A DNA stretch of 64,000 nucleotides, taken from the NCBI GenBank assembly GCA_002715465.1, contig PAYY01000031.1:1-64000 (forward strand), read 5' to 3'. This DNA is from Fidelibacterota bacterium (GTDB taxonomy: Bacteria; Marinisomatota; Marinisomatia; Marinisomatales; S15-B10). The notes beneath the pieces were generated by a model that saw only the letters and a list, made by a program, of their open reading frames with translations, did no database searches and was not told where the DNA came from. Positions 35,581 to 47,511 of the stretch are shown in pieces (position 1 is the first letter of the stretch; the number at the start of each line of letters is the position of its first letter). Both the position numbers and the translations under genes were made by a program.

Positions 35581-35825
35581 GTCATTTAGAGAAAAAAAAA
35601 TTATCTATTACTATAAGTAAACGTATATCTCAAATGTTAATTAAATCCGCACCATTTATCAGTGTGGTATATTTTCAGTTTGCAGCAATATTAATTTGCG
35701 GAGGAATTGGATTTTTTCTTGATGATTGGCGAAATTCATTTCCTTTCTTTTTCACGGTAGGTTTGGGAATAGGAATCATTATTGGGCTGTATAATATGGG
35801 AAGAATTATCCTGAGAGGAAAATGA
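35577..35825 (+). CDS. atpZ: AtpZ/AtpI-family small membrane protein of the ATP synthase operon
   Basis: 82 residues, starting at TTG 35577 inside the bactofilin stop. Two membrane segments (about 27-47 and 54-75) with FQFAAILICGGIGFFLDDW and VGLGIGIIIGLYNMGRII, matching the short F0F1-ATPase accessory family linked to Mg2+/Ca2+ transport or assembly. The product is probably an assembly factor of the downstream Fo sector. Its stop overlaps the next ATG by four bases. Confidence 0.8.
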   Translation: MSHLEKKKLSITISKRISQMLIKSAPFISVVYFQFAAILICGGIGFFLDDWRNSFPFFFTVGLGIGIIIGLYNMGRIILRGK

Positions 35826-36184
35826 GATTCAAAACATTCGTTGCATTCTTAATAGTTCTATGTTTTAGTTCTTGGATTCTAGGTGCTAAACTTTTTTTTC
35901 AAAAATATTTTGTTGAAATTTTTTTGGGAATGTTCCCACCTTTGATTCTCGGTATTTTTTCAATATATAGAATAAAGTCAATTTTTTTAAACCATCCTGA
36001 AAAATTGACTTCATATATGATCAAGGCATTTGTTTTTAAAATGATCTTTTATGGTATTTATATTATTTGGGTAATTGTTTTTTCTACTTTTAATCCATTA
36101 CAATTTTTTGTTAGTTTCATGATCTATTTTGGACTACTTCACATTTTAGAAGCTCTATTTGTGAGGTCAATTTTTAAAAGGTAA
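35822..36184 (+). CDS. Small polytopic membrane protein in the atpI position
   Basis: 120 residues with four likely membrane spans (about 5-22, 30-50, 66-90, 94-113). It occupies the slot between atpZ and atpB where AtpI is usual, and it overlaps atpZ by four bases (ATGA). I see no clear AtpI sequence signature, so the assignment rests on size, topology and context. A role in c-ring assembly is inference. Confidence 0.6.
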   Translation: MRFKTFVAFLIVLCFSSWILGAKLFFQKYFVEIFLGMFPPLILGIFSIYRIKSIFLNHPEKLTSYMIKAFVFKMIFYGIYIIWVIVFSTFNPLQFFVSFMIYFGLLHILEALFVRSIFKR

Positions 36185-36195
36185 TCATAGCGATA

Positions 36196-37131
36196 ATGAA
36201 GCCAATAGCGGGAACTGAACATTCTTCGGGAAGCGTATTAGATAAGGTGGGAGATTTTATCATCCACCATATTTCTAATTCTGATATTCACCATCCAATT
36301 ATCCATCTTCCTAATATCCTTGGTATAGATTTTTCTGTTACTAAACATGTCCTTATGTTGTGGCTTACAGCAATTATTGTGGGAACAATAGTTATTTTTC
36401 CAGTTAGAAGCTATGTTAGCAAAGGAGCAGGTAAATCTCCAACAGGATTAGCTAATGCTTTAGAAGCTATTGTTTCCTTCTTAAGAGATTCGGTAATTAA
36501 GCCAAACGTAGGTTCAAAGGCTGTAGATACCTGGGCTCCCCTTATATTAAGTTTTTTCTTTTTTATTTTAGTTGCTAATGGACTTGGTCTAGTTCCTATT
36601 TTTGATACTATAGGTGCTTTAGCCAGATTTGTTTTTGGTGTAGAATCATCAGATGAACATTCTTTTGCAAATCTTCTTTTACATGGCGGGGCTACAGCAA
36701 CCGGAAACTTTGTGGTGACATCCGCTCTTGCTTCAATTACATTTTTATCAATTATTGTTGCTGGGACAAAAACTCATGGGTTTATAGTGCACTGGAAAAA
36801 TCTTGTGCCTAGCGGACTAGCTTGGCCTGTTTATATTATTTTAATTCCGATTGAAATAATTAGTATGTTTGTAAAACCATTCGCATTAACTATGAGACTT
36901 GCGGCAAACATGACTGGAGGCCATATTGCTATTCTTGCTATTCTTTCATTTATTCCAATTTTTGCGGAAGTATTCCAAACTTCTTTTGCGGGGTTTGGTA
37001 TAGCGGTGTTCTCAGTTCCTATTGCTTCGGCGCTAATTGGTTTGGAAATTATTGTAACACTTGTTCAAGCTTATGTTTTTACGTTACTGTCGGCTGTTTT
37101 TATTGGAATGGCCATAAATGTTCATCACTAA
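36196..37131 (+). CDS. atpB: F1Fo ATP synthase subunit a
   Basis: 311 residues, with five to six membrane spans. The essential stator arginine is Arg234 in KPFALTMRLAANMTGGH, and the last span has ALIGLEIIVTLVQAYVFTLL with the conserved Glu and Gln. The N-terminal part is His-rich (HHISNSDIHHPIIHLPN), typical of FCB-group AtpB. It forms the proton half-channels against the c-ring. Confidence 0.95.
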   Translation: MKPIAGTEHSSGSVLDKVGDFIIHHISNSDIHHPIIHLPNILGIDFSVTKHVLMLWLTAIIVGTIVIFPVRSYVSKGAGKSPTGLANALEAIVSFLRDSVIKPNVGSKAVDTWAPLILSFFFFILVANGLGLVPIFDTIGALARFVFGVESSDEHSFANLLLHGGATATGNFVVTSALASITFLSIIVAGTKTHGFIVHWKNLVPSGLAWPVYIILIPIEIISMFVKPFALTMRLAANMTGGHIAILAILSFIPIFAEVFQTSFAGFGIAVFSVPIASALIGLEIIVTLVQAYVFTLLSAVFIGMAINVHH

Positions 37132-37151
37132 TTAATAGGAGTATAGATAAA

Positions 37152-37373
37152 ATGGAAGCAACAACTTTTCTACCCATTGGGATGGGTTTAATTGTTCTAG
37201 GAGCTGGACTTGGTATAGGTAAATTTGCCGCTTCAGCAGCGGAAAGCATTGCTCGTCAACCTGAAGCTGCACCGGAAATTACTGCAGCCGTGAACCTTCC
37301 TCTTTTCCTTTTAGAAGGTGTAGCTATTATTGCTGAAGCTTTAACTTTTGCCATGCTATTTTTTGGTAGCTAG
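37152..37373 (+). CDS. atpE: F1Fo ATP synthase subunit c
   Basis: 73 residues, two-helix hairpin. The Gly-rich helix 1 (GAGLGIGKFAASAAES), the polar loop ARQPEA, and helix 2 with the ion-binding Glu55 in FLLEGVAII. The sodium-site Gln seen in Na+ synthases (two turns before the loop) is Ile22 and the residue after Glu55 is Gly, so proton coupling is more likely. A second membrane glutamate, Glu62 (AEALTF), sits seven residues on. Confidence 0.95.
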   Translation: MEATTFLPIGMGLIVLGAGLGIGKFAASAAESIARQPEAAPEITAAVNLPLFLLEGVAIIAEALTFAMLFFGS

Positions 37374-37388
37374 TAATAGGTATTAGAC

Positions 37389-37895
37389 GTGGATAATCCA
37401 CTGATTCAGTTAGATCCAGGACTTTTTGTCTGGACAATCCTTACTTTCCTTATACTGTTTGGTCTTTTAGCTAAATTTGCTTGGAAGCCTTTGCTCAAAG
37501 CCCTTTCGGATCGAGAGGAGAAAATTAATAATTCTATTAGCCAGGCTGAGGAAGCCCAAAGTAAACTGGAAAGTCTTACCATTGAAGGTGAAAAAATTAT
37601 AGCAAAAGCCCGTTCTGAAGCCCAATCAATTATAGCTGATGGAAGAACAACTGCTGAGAAGGTTCGAAATGATATAGAGTCTAAGGCTAAAGAAAAGGCC
37701 TTGTCAATTATTGATCAGGCTGAAAAACAAATCATAACAGAAAAGGAAAAAGCTATTATAGAAATTCGCGGAGAAGTAGCATCTCTTTCAATTCAAATTG
37801 CTGAGAAACTAATTCGTAAAAATCTCTCTAAAGATGAAAACATGACATTAATTAATGAGTCCCTTGATCAAGTTAGGAAGGTAAATGAGGCTTAA
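37389..37895 (+). CDS. atpF: F1Fo ATP synthase subunit b
   Basis: 168 residues from GTG 37389. One N-terminal membrane helix (about 11-28, FVWTILTFLILFGLLAKFAW), then KPLLKALSDREEKI and a long charged coiled-coil rich in Glu, Lys and Ala, the peripheral stalk. The stop lies inside atpH (11-base overlap). Confidence 0.95.
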   Translation: MDNPLIQLDPGLFVWTILTFLILFGLLAKFAWKPLLKALSDREEKINNSISQAEEAQSKLESLTIEGEKIIAKARSEAQSIIADGRTTAEKVRNDIESKAKEKALSIIDQAEKQIITEKEKAIIEIRGEVASLSIQIAEKLIRKNLSKDENMTLINESLDQVRKVNEA

Positions 37896-38418
37896 CCAAA
37901 AAGGAAAACAATATGGTGAAGTGATCTTCAAAGCTTCGAAAAAATTAGGAGTACTCGAAGAAGTTTTTACCTCCTTAACGATTTTAAGAGAATTATTAAA
38001 AAAAGATGCACTCCTTCGTGGTTTTTTTAACACAAGACAAATAGATAGTCATAAAAAAGCTGCTATTTTGGATAATATTATGGGTAATCATTCTCATCCT
38101 ATTGTCTCATCTCTTTTTGAAATACTTCTAGAAAGAGGTGATCACATGATTTTTTCATCTATCTACTTTTGGTTTAAACGCTTACGATTACAAGAACTTG
38201 ATATTCTTGAGATTTCAGTTTTTTCTTCAGATAATTTTGATGAAGCTGAAATAGAATTTATTCGTTTATCATTAGAGTCTTTCTTATCAAAAAATGTAAT
38301 AATATCAGCAAAAACAGATCCATCACTTATTGGTGGTATTAAGTTGCGAATGGGAAATTTATTATTGGATGGTACAATTCGGGGTCAACTTGACAGAATA
38401 AAAAATGGATTAAATTAA
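37885..38418 (+). CDS. atpH: F1Fo ATP synthase subunit delta
   Basis: 177 residues. The N-terminal helical domain (YGEVIFKASKKLGVLEEV, then LRGFFNTRQIDSHKKAAILD) and C-terminal GGIKLRMGNLLLDGTIRGQLDRI match OSCP/delta, which joins the peripheral stalk to the top of F1. AGGAAGG at 37875-37881 precedes the ATG, which is inside the end of atpF. Confidence 0.95.
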   Translation: MRLNQKGKQYGEVIFKASKKLGVLEEVFTSLTILRELLKKDALLRGFFNTRQIDSHKKAAILDNIMGNHSHPIVSSLFEILLERGDHMIFSSIYFWFKRLRLQELDILEISVFSSDNFDEAEIEFIRLSLESFLSKNVIISAKTDPSLIGGIKLRMGNLLLDGTIRGQLDRIKNGLN

Positions 38419-38438
38419 AGAAATAGGATTAGCAAAAA

Positions 38439-39962
38439 ATGGAAATAAAAACTGAAGAGATAAGAAATTTACTTAAAGCAGAAATTGAAAAATTTGATCT
38501 TGAAATAGATATCTCAGAAGTAGGGGAAGTATTGGAAGTAGGAGATGGTGTGGCACGCGTCAGTGGTCTTGAAAATGTCATGAGTTCTGAGCTTGTAGAA
38601 TTGCCAAATAATGTTTTTGGAATGGCATTAAACCTTGAAGAAGATAATGTTGGTTTAGTACTGTTTGGTGAAAGTGAAAATATAAAAGAGGGTGATATTG
38701 CTAAGAGGACGAATAAAGTTGTAGAAGTGCCTGTTGGTGAAGGAATGTTAGGTAGAGTTGTTAATCCCCTAGGGCAACCTATTGATGGAAAAGGACCAAT
38801 TCAATCTAATGAAACTCTTCCTATTGAGAGAAAAGCACTTGGTGTTTTGCAACGTCAACCCGTTAAGGAACCTCTTCAGACTGGTCTTAAATCTATTGAT
38901 AGTATGGTACCTATTGGAAGAGGTCAGAGAGAGCTGATAATTGGAGACAGACAAACAGGGAAAACTGCTATTGCCATAGATGCAATAATTAATCAAAAGA
39001 AAACCCATGAACTTGGTAGTCCAGTATTTTGTATTTATGTTGCCATTGGTCAAAAGGCATCAACTGTAGCTCAAGTAGTTTCCCAACTTGAAACATCAGG
39101 TGCTATGGATTACACAATAGTTGTTGCTGCTAATGCATCAGATCCTGCTCCAATGCAGTTTATTGCACCTTACTCTGGTTGCACTATGGGTGAATTTTTT
39201 CGTGATAATGGTCGCCATGCCTTAGTCGTATATGATGATCTCTCCAAACATTCACAGGCTTATAGACAAATGTCTTTATTATTAAGAAGGCCACCAGGAA
39301 GAGAGGCATTTCCTGGGGATGTTTTTTATCTTCATAGTCGATTACTTGAAAGAGCAAGTAAATTGAGTAATAGTTTAGGGGGAGGATCACTGACAGCTCT
39401 CCCTATTATTGAAACACAAGAAGGGGATGTGTCGGCATATATCCCAACGAATGTTATTTCAATCACTGATGGGCAAATTTATCTTGAGACAAATTTGTTC
39501 AATTCTGGAGTTAGGCCAGCAATTGATGTAGGTATTTCTGTATCACGTGTTGGAGGGAATGCTCAAATTAAGGCAATGAAAAAAATTGCTGGTATGCTTA
39601 GACTTGATTTGGCTCAATTTAGAGAGCTGGAAGCTTTTGCAAAATTTGGTTCTGATCTTGATAAATCAACACAGCAACAGCTTACTCGTGGCCAGCGAAT
39701 GGTAGAAATTCTTAAACAGGATCAATATGTACCCATGTCTATTGAGAATCAAGTTGCAATGATTTGGGCCGGTAATAGCGGATATCTTGATGATATTGAT
39801 TTAGAAAATGTGAAGCAATTTGAGAGTGAATTTGTTGCTTATCTTGAAAATAATTATAACTCTACCTTAAGTGAAATTACAGCAAAGGGTGAGTTAACAG
39901 ATGAAATTATTTCTGATTTAAAAAAATCAGTTAATGAATTCAAAAAGGCATTTGTTTCGTAA
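38439..39962 (+). CDS. atpA: F1Fo ATP synthase subunit alpha
   Basis: 507 residues, full length. Walker [14 protein letters not shown], the alpha-specific [21 protein letters not shown], and the C-terminal [21 protein letters not shown] are all present. It forms the non-catalytic nucleotide sites of the hexamer. Confidence 0.97.
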   Translation: MEIKTEEIRNLLKAEIEKFDLEIDISEVGEVLEVGDGVARVSGLENVMSSELVELPNNVFGMALNLEEDNVGLVLFGESENIKEGDIAKRTNKVVEVPVGEGMLGRVVNPLGQPIDGKGPIQSNETLPIERKALGVLQRQPVKEPLQTGLKSIDSMVPIGRGQRELIIGDRQTGKTAIAIDAIINQKKTHELGSPVFCIYVAIGQKASTVAQVVSQLETSGAMDYTIVVAANASDPAPMQFIAPYSGCTMGEFFRDNGRHALVVYDDLSKHSQAYRQMSLLLRRPPGREAFPGDVFYLHSRLLERASKLSNSLGGGSLTALPIIETQEGDVSAYIPTNVISITDGQIYLETNLFNSGVRPAIDVGISVSRVGGNAQIKAMKKIAGMLRLDLAQFRELEAFAKFGSDLDKSTQQQLTRGQRMVEILKQDQYVPMSIENQVAMIWAGNSGYLDDIDLENVKQFESEFVAYLENNYNSTLSEITAKGELTDEIISDLKKSVNEFKKAFVS

Positions 39963-39965
39963 AAA

Positions 39966-42232
<2,267 letters not shown>

Positions 42233-42244
42233 TTAGGATTAAAT

Positions 42245-42631
42245 TTGCTCCAGCTTGAAATCGTAACACCCACAAAAACACTTGATCAAGGCGAAGTAGA
42301 TTATATTAGATGTCCTAGTACTGATGGTTTGTTTGGTTTAATGGCAGGACATGCTGATTCTATTTTTACTGTTTCTGTTGGAGAAATAAAGGTGAAAAAG
42401 AATAATAAGGAATATTTTTTTGCTACTAGCGGGGGCTTTGCTGATATTATGGATGGCAAGGTACAGCTTCTTCTTGAAACTATTGAAGAATCATTCCAAA
42501 TAGATTCAAATCGCGCAAAAGATGCATATGATAGAGCCAAAAGTCGTTTATTTGATCATAAAGGAGATGAAGAGCGTTCCAAACTTGCACTATTTCGCGC
42601 AAAAAATCGACTTAAGGTTTCGAAACGCTAG
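42245..42631 (+). CDS. atpC: F1Fo ATP synthase subunit epsilon
   Basis: 128 residues from TTG 42245, with AGGA six bases upstream. The beta-sandwich (LEIVTPTKTLDQGEVDYIRCPSTDGLFG, then MAGHADSIFTV) and a C-terminal helical pair (ANRAKDAYDRAKSR-like region, 94-128) match epsilon, which couples rotation to the c-ring and can inhibit hydrolysis. It closes the atp genes; aspS follows after 100 bases. Confidence 0.93.
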   Translation: MLQLEIVTPTKTLDQGEVDYIRCPSTDGLFGLMAGHADSIFTVSVGEIKVKKNNKEYFFATSGGFADIMDGKVQLLLETIEESFQIDSNRAKDAYDRAKSRLFDHKGDEERSKLALFRAKNRLKVSKR

Positions 42632-42731
42632 AAAGGTAACTTTAAGAATTAATCAATCTAGAGTAAATCTGTTCTTAAGACATTTTTTTATCAATTTTTC
42701 TTAATCATTAATTTCTATATAAAATTCTAAT

Positions 42732-44495
42732 ATGTTTAAAAGATCTCATACATGTGGTGAACTAACTTTCAGAGAGGTTGGCCATAATGTAACACTAAAT
42801 GGCTGGGTCAATAGTTCTCGTGACCATGGTGGGTTAATTTTTATTGATTTAAGGGACAGGTATGGTATAACTCAACTTACATTTAATGAAGAGACAAATT
42901 TAGAGGCTTTCTCTAAAGCAAAAAAACTTTCAATGGAAGATGTTATATCAGTTAAAGGTAAAGTCCTTAAAAGAGATCCTAAAGCAATAAAAAAGGAAAT
43001 TTCTACTGGTGAGATTGAGGTTGAAATAAAAAACCTAATTATATTAAATGAATCAAAACCTCTTCCTTTCCTTATATCAGATAGGGAAAGTGCTTCGGAA
43101 GAAACACGATTAAAATATAGGTATCTTGAACTAAGAACTGAAGAGATGCAGAAAAATATGACTATTCGTCATAGGACTTATCAAGCAGTTCGAAGCTTTT
43201 TGTCAGGTAATGATTTTATGGAATTTGAAACCCCAGTCTTAATGAGAGCTACTCCGGAAGGAGCGCGAGACTTTCTTGTTCCAAGTAGACTTTACAAAGG
43301 TAAATTTTATGCTTTGCCCCAATCTCCCCAACAATATAAGCAAATACTGATGGTATCAGGTTATGATAGATATTTTCAGATTGTAAAGTGTTTTAGGGAT
43401 GAAGATTTTCGAGCTGACCGTCAACCAGAATTTACACAAATTGATATGGAAATGTCTTTTGTAGATGAAGAAGATATACGTCAAATAGTTGAAGGTCTGG
43501 TAAATAATGTTATGAATGAAGTTTTGAATGAAAATCTGAAATTACCATTTCCAATAATATCATATGATGAAGCAATGAACCGTTATGGGACTGATAAGCC
43601 AGATATCCGTTTTGATCTTTCTTTAATAGATTTTTCAATTTATTCTAAGGGGTCAAATTTAGAAACTCTTCAAACAGCTGATGAAGTGAAAGCTATAATC
43701 GTACCTAAAGGTGAAAGTTTTTCGAGGAAAATCATAGACGAACTTACTGCATTTGTGAAAGAGTTTTCTTCACAAGAGAAAAAAATACCGATAAGTGGAC
43801 TTGGTTGGATGAAATATTCCAATAATGATTTTGCTGGAGGTATTTCTAAATTTTTTGATATAGAACTTAAAAGGGAAATAATTAAATCTCTTAATATGAA
43901 TGAAGGAGATCTTATTCTTATAGCTGGAGGGGAAAAAGAAACAGTCCTTTCTACTATGGGGGCTCTACGTTTAGAAATTGCGCGATTACAGGGACTCATA
44001 AAACCTGGAGATTTTAAACCTGTATGGGTTTCAGATTATCCTTTATTTCATTGGGATGGAGAAAATGATAATTGGACATTCCTTCATCATCCATTTACTT
44101 CCCCCTCTAAAGAGAATATGAAAAATTTTGTTAATGATCCAAAGAATGCTCGTTCAAGGGCTTATGACCTTGTAATTAATGGTTGGGAAATTGCAGGTGG
44201 ATCAATTAGGAATCATGATCCATTAGTTCAATTAAAAATTTTTGAAATTCTTGGTATTTCAAAAAAAGAAGCTAGAGACAAATTTAGTTTTCTACTTGAG
44301 GGGCTCAATTTTGGTGCTCCACCACATGGTGGGATTGCTTTTGGTTTTGATCGGTTTGTAATGATACTTGCTGGGGCTGAACAGATACGAGATGTTATTG
44401 CTTTTCCAAAAACAACTAGTGCTTTAAGCCTAATGGATGGTTCACCTAGTGAAGTACCTGACAGGCAAGTAAAAGAACTAGGTATTAAGTTCTGA
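42732..44495 (+). CDS. aspS: Aspartyl-tRNA synthetase
   Basis: 587 residues, the bacterial type with an inserted GAD domain (about 285-420). OB-fold anticodon domain: VTLNGWVNSSRDHGGLIFIDLRDRYG. Class II motif 2: FRDEDFRADRQPEFTQID; motif 3: GIAFGFDRFVMILAG; the flipping loop FLVPSRLYKGKFYALPQSPQ is present. It charges tRNA-Asp; whether it is non-discriminating (also tRNA-Asn) cannot be told here. Confidence 0.97.
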   Translation: MFKRSHTCGELTFREVGHNVTLNGWVNSSRDHGGLIFIDLRDRYGITQLTFNEETNLEAFSKAKKLSMEDVISVKGKVLKRDPKAIKKEISTGEIEVEIKNLIILNESKPLPFLISDRESASEETRLKYRYLELRTEEMQKNMTIRHRTYQAVRSFLSGNDFMEFETPVLMRATPEGARDFLVPSRLYKGKFYALPQSPQQYKQILMVSGYDRYFQIVKCFRDEDFRADRQPEFTQIDMEMSFVDEEDIRQIVEGLVNNVMNEVLNENLKLPFPIISYDEAMNRYGTDKPDIRFDLSLIDFSIYSKGSNLETLQTADEVKAIIVPKGESFSRKIIDELTAFVKEFSSQEKKIPISGLGWMKYSNNDFAGGISKFFDIELKREIIKSLNMNEGDLILIAGGEKETVLSTMGALRLEIARLQGLIKPGDFKPVWVSDYPLFHWDGENDNWTFLHHPFTSPSKENMKNFVNDPKNARSRAYDLVINGWEIAGGSIRNHDPLVQLKIFEILGISKKEARDKFSFLLEGLNFGAPPHGGIAFGFDRFVMILAGAEQIRDVIAFPKTTSALSLMDGSPSEVPDRQVKELGIKF

Positions 44496-44563
44496 AAAAA
44501 AGTTAACTTTTGATAGGGGAATTATAATGTCCACAGAGTTTTGTGCTGGGCAAATTGATAGAT

Positions 44564-44587
44564 ACTAAAAAGCATTTAGAAATGCTT
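44564..44587 (-). terminator. Terminator overlapping the end of the fRMsr gene
   Basis: Read on the - strand: AAGCATTT, loop CT, AAATGCTT, then TTTAG. The eight-base-pair stem includes the stop codon of the reductase gene. Confidence 0.6.
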
Positions 44588-45046
44588 AAGTAGAATTCTA
44601 CGAAGTTTATTCTCATCTATAGAATTAAAATCAGCAATAATACCTGAATCAATATCCAATACTGCTGTAACTTTTTCTCCTTCAAACACTGGGACAACAA
44701 TCTCTGAAGCTGTATTCTCGTCACAGGCGATATATTCAGGAAATCCTTTAACATTATCTACAATAAGACTTTTTCTTTTTTCAGCCGAAATTCCACAAAC
44801 ACCTTTTCCAAAAGGAATTACACTGCAGGGCACCATATCACCTTGATATGGACCTAACGTGAGAGTCTTTGGGCGAGAGACTATATAGAACCCAGCAAAA
44901 ATAAAATGAGGAAAATGATGCTTTAGTACCCAGCTGATAATAGCCATTTTACCAATTTTATCAATACTATATTTATCATCATCATTTTCAATTAATGAAT
45001 CAAGGTGTTCAGCAATAGCTGTATATTTTTTAATTTTTTGATTCAA
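44576..45046 (-). CDS. msrC: Free methionine-(R)-sulfoxide reductase (GAF fold)
   Basis: 156 residues, a single GAF domain. The family core LTLGPYQGDMVPC...GKGVCG...FPEYIACDENTASEIVVPV is present, with Cys74, Cys84 and Cys108 at the same spacing (10 and 24) as the catalytic cysteines of the E. coli enzyme. It reduces free methionine-R-sulfoxide with thioredoxin. No other stress gene is adjacent. Confidence 0.9.
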   Translation of the reverse strand: MNQKIKKYTAIAEHLDSLIENDDDKYSIDKIGKMAIISWVLKHHFPHFIFAGFYIVSRPKTLTLGPYQGDMVPCSVIPFGKGVCGISAEKRKSLIVDNVKGFPEYIACDENTASEIVVPVFEGEKVTAVLDIDSGIIADFNSIDENKLRRILLKHF

Positions 45047-45165
45047 ATAATAATTTTATTTAATATTATTTTCATGAAAACTCACGCCTTAGATAGGTAG
45101 AGGGTTAGTAGCTTTTTTTTCTAAATAAGAGAGACAATGAATTTTTTTCACGTTCAAATGCTGAA

Positions 45166-47508
45166 TTAGTTTCGAAGAGGTTTACCTTTGGTTAAAAAAA
45201 ACCTGATTCGATCTTGAGTTTTTTTCTCACCACAAAGCTGAAGGAAGGCTTCTCTTTCAATGTCTAAAATATATTGTTCATCTAATGGCTTATTTATTCC
45301 TCCTTTATTACCTCCAGTAATGACATAAGCTAATTTTTTCCCTATAATTTCATCATGTGCCGAAATCTTTCCTTGAATTCGATAACTTTTTAAAGCAACT
45401 TGCATAGCTGTTCGACTTCCTTTGCCAGCTAGAATAATATCCTTTCTATAACTAGGTGGATGATAATTTTCTGCTAATTTTAAGGCAACTTCCTTTGATC
45501 GAAATATTAGATGATCTCTATTTATAATAATTTCATCATCTGATCGTAGATAACCAAGTTTGAGTGCATGGCTTGCTGAAGTTGAAACTTTAGCGAAACC
45601 TACAGTTTCCAAAGTTTTCTGACCTAATTGAAATGGCGTTAATGGCTTATTTTTATTTTCTTCAAGAATATTAAGAATAAACCTGAGGTTTCCACCAGCA
45701 CCAGGGATTAAACCAACCCCTGCTTCTACTAAGCCCATGTATAGTTCAGTTGAGCATATACGTTTTGTAGCGGGGGCAGAAATTTCATATCCACCTCCTA
45801 AAGTAAAGCCAAATGGTGATACAATTACTGGAGCTTTAGAAAATCTAATTCTTTGAGTCAAGTCTTGGAGATTTTTAAGTTCTTTTTCCATTAAATCCCA
45901 AGATTCATTTTCACAAGCTTCCAATATCAGGGCTAGGTTTCCACCAGCACAAAAATGCTGACCTTGATGACCTATGACCATTGCTTTATAATTTCCAGAT
46001 TCTAAAAGATCAAGACCTTCATTAATTGTACTAGCAAGAGAATGATCAATAAGGTTCATTGTAGGTTGAATAATACTGTGGAATTCTATATTTAAAATTC
46101 TTTCACCTAAATCAATTATGGATGCACTTAAATTTTGTTTGACTAATCCACCCGAGTCTTTTGTTTGTAGAAGATTAATTTCTTTTTCCCGAAGATCAAC
46201 TTTTTTATAGTTTGAATTTGAAAAGGAGTAAAAGGTCCTCCAGTAATTTTCTTTATTATAGAATGAGTCCTTTCCTGTGTCAAGCATAGTTTCTATCCAT
46301 TCCGGTATATTTTTTCCTTCATCTATCATTTTATTTACTGACTTTCTAACACCAATAGCATCCCATGATTCAAAAATACCAAGTTCAAAACCATAGCCCC
46401 ATTTCATAGCATTATCAATTCCAATAATCTCATTTGTTATCTCTGGTATTCTATTCGCTGAATAAATGAAGCTTTGGGCCATAGCTTCCCAGAAAAAATG
46501 TCCAGCTTTATCATCGCTATATGCCAAGGAATGTAATCTTTCTTTTATAGTCTTTTGCTCCCTTGCTAAACGATAACCATCAAAAGAAATTTTTTTCTTA
46601 GGAGTATACTCTAGTGTTTTGAAATCTAAAGAAAGAATTTCACTTTCAGTTTTTTTATAAAAACCTTCTCCAGATTTTTGACCGAATCTTCCAAGTTCAA
46701 CAAGTTTATTAAGTATAGTTTCATTAGAGAAAAGAGCTCTTTGTTCATCCTTAGGACAATTTTCATATGTATTCTGTGCCACCATTTTAGCAACATCAAG
46801 TCCAACAATATCTAAAGTTCTATATACTGCACTTTTTGGCCTACCTATAATTGGACCCATTATTTTATCAACTTCTTCTACTTTCAATTTCATTTCTTCA
46901 GAAAGTTTGATGATGACCATTTGTCCATGGACACCAATTCTATTAGCAATGAAGTTTGGTGTGTCCTTAGCTAAAACAACACTTTTCCCAAGAATATTTT
47001 CAATTATAGAGACGAACCTTTTAACAACTTTTTGGTTTGCAAAAGAAGGTACTACTTCTACTAGTTTTAGATAACGAGGGGGATTGAAAAAATGAGTAAG
47101 GACAAAGCGTGAACGAAATTTTTCTGGTAGTACAATAGAAATCTTTGATGCTGGTAGTCCTGAAGAATTAGAAGATATAAGAATATTTTCATTAAGATAT
47201 GGTGTTATTTTTTTGTAAAGAGAATGTTTGACCTTAATATCTTCAACTATAGCTTCAAGAACCCAATCTACTTCATTTAAACGTTGGATATCCTTGTCAT
47301 AAGTGCAGATTTCAATAAGTTCAATGTTTTTTGGACTATACAATGGCGAAGGTTTCATTTTATGCAGGTTATTTAATCCCTTAGATACTAATTCATTATT
47401 TAAATCATAAAGAATAACATTGATTCCAGCATTTGCAATATGACCTGCAAGTTGAGCACCCATTGTTCCAGCCCCTAGAACAGCAACTTTATTTATTTTT
47501 TCAATCAT
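45166..47508 (-). CDS. fadN: 3-hydroxyacyl-CoA dehydrogenase/enoyl-CoA hydratase fusion, FadN type
   Basis: 780 residues. The dehydrogenase half comes first (VAVLGAGTMGAQLAGHIANAG, SNSSGLPASKI, catalytic His in LTHFFNPPRYLKLVE), followed by a second 3HCDH C-domain-like stretch and then the hydratase/isomerase (crotonase) half at about 480-780 (HQGQHFCAGGNLALI oxyanion region; GLVEAGVGLIPGAGGN with the catalytic Glu). This order is that of Bacillus FadN, opposite to E. coli FadB. It catalyses hydration and oxidation steps of fatty-acid beta-oxidation. It is the last gene of an operon with the thiolase. Confidence 0.92.
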   Translation of the reverse strand: MIEKINKVAVLGAGTMGAQLAGHIANAGINVILYDLNNELVSKGLNNLHKMKPSPLYSPKNIELIEICTYDKDIQRLNEVDWVLEAIVEDIKVKHSLYKKITPYLNENILISSNSSGLPASKISIVLPEKFRSRFVLTHFFNPPRYLKLVEVVPSFANQKVVKRFVSIIENILGKSVVLAKDTPNFIANRIGVHGQMVIIKLSEEMKLKVEEVDKIMGPIIGRPKSAVYRTLDIVGLDVAKMVAQNTYENCPKDEQRALFSNETILNKLVELGRFGQKSGEGFYKKTESEILSLDFKTLEYTPKKKISFDGYRLAREQKTIKERLHSLAYSDDKAGHFFWEAMAQSFIYSANRIPEITNEIIGIDNAMKWGYGFELGIFESWDAIGVRKSVNKMIDEGKNIPEWIETMLDTGKDSFYNKENYWRTFYSFSNSNYKKVDLREKEINLLQTKDSGGLVKQNLSASIIDLGERILNIEFHSIIQPTMNLIDHSLASTINEGLDLLESGNYKAMVIGHQGQHFCAGGNLALILEACENESWDLMEKELKNLQDLTQRIRFSKAPVIVSPFGFTLGGGYEISAPATKRICSTELYMGLVEAGVGLIPGAGGNLRFILNILEENKNKPLTPFQLGQKTLETVGFAKVSTSASHALKLGYLRSDDEIIINRDHLIFRSKEVALKLAENYHPPSYRKDIILAGKGSRTAMQVALKSYRIQGKISAHDEIIGKKLAYVITGGNKGGINKPLDEQYILDIEREAFLQLCGEKKTQDRIRFFLTKGKPLRN

Positions 47509-47511
47509 TTT

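Noticed and set aside
37152..37373. Sodium-dependent ATP synthase
   Set aside because: The glutamine and serine of the Na+ site in subunit c are Ile22 and Gly56, so proton use is more likely.
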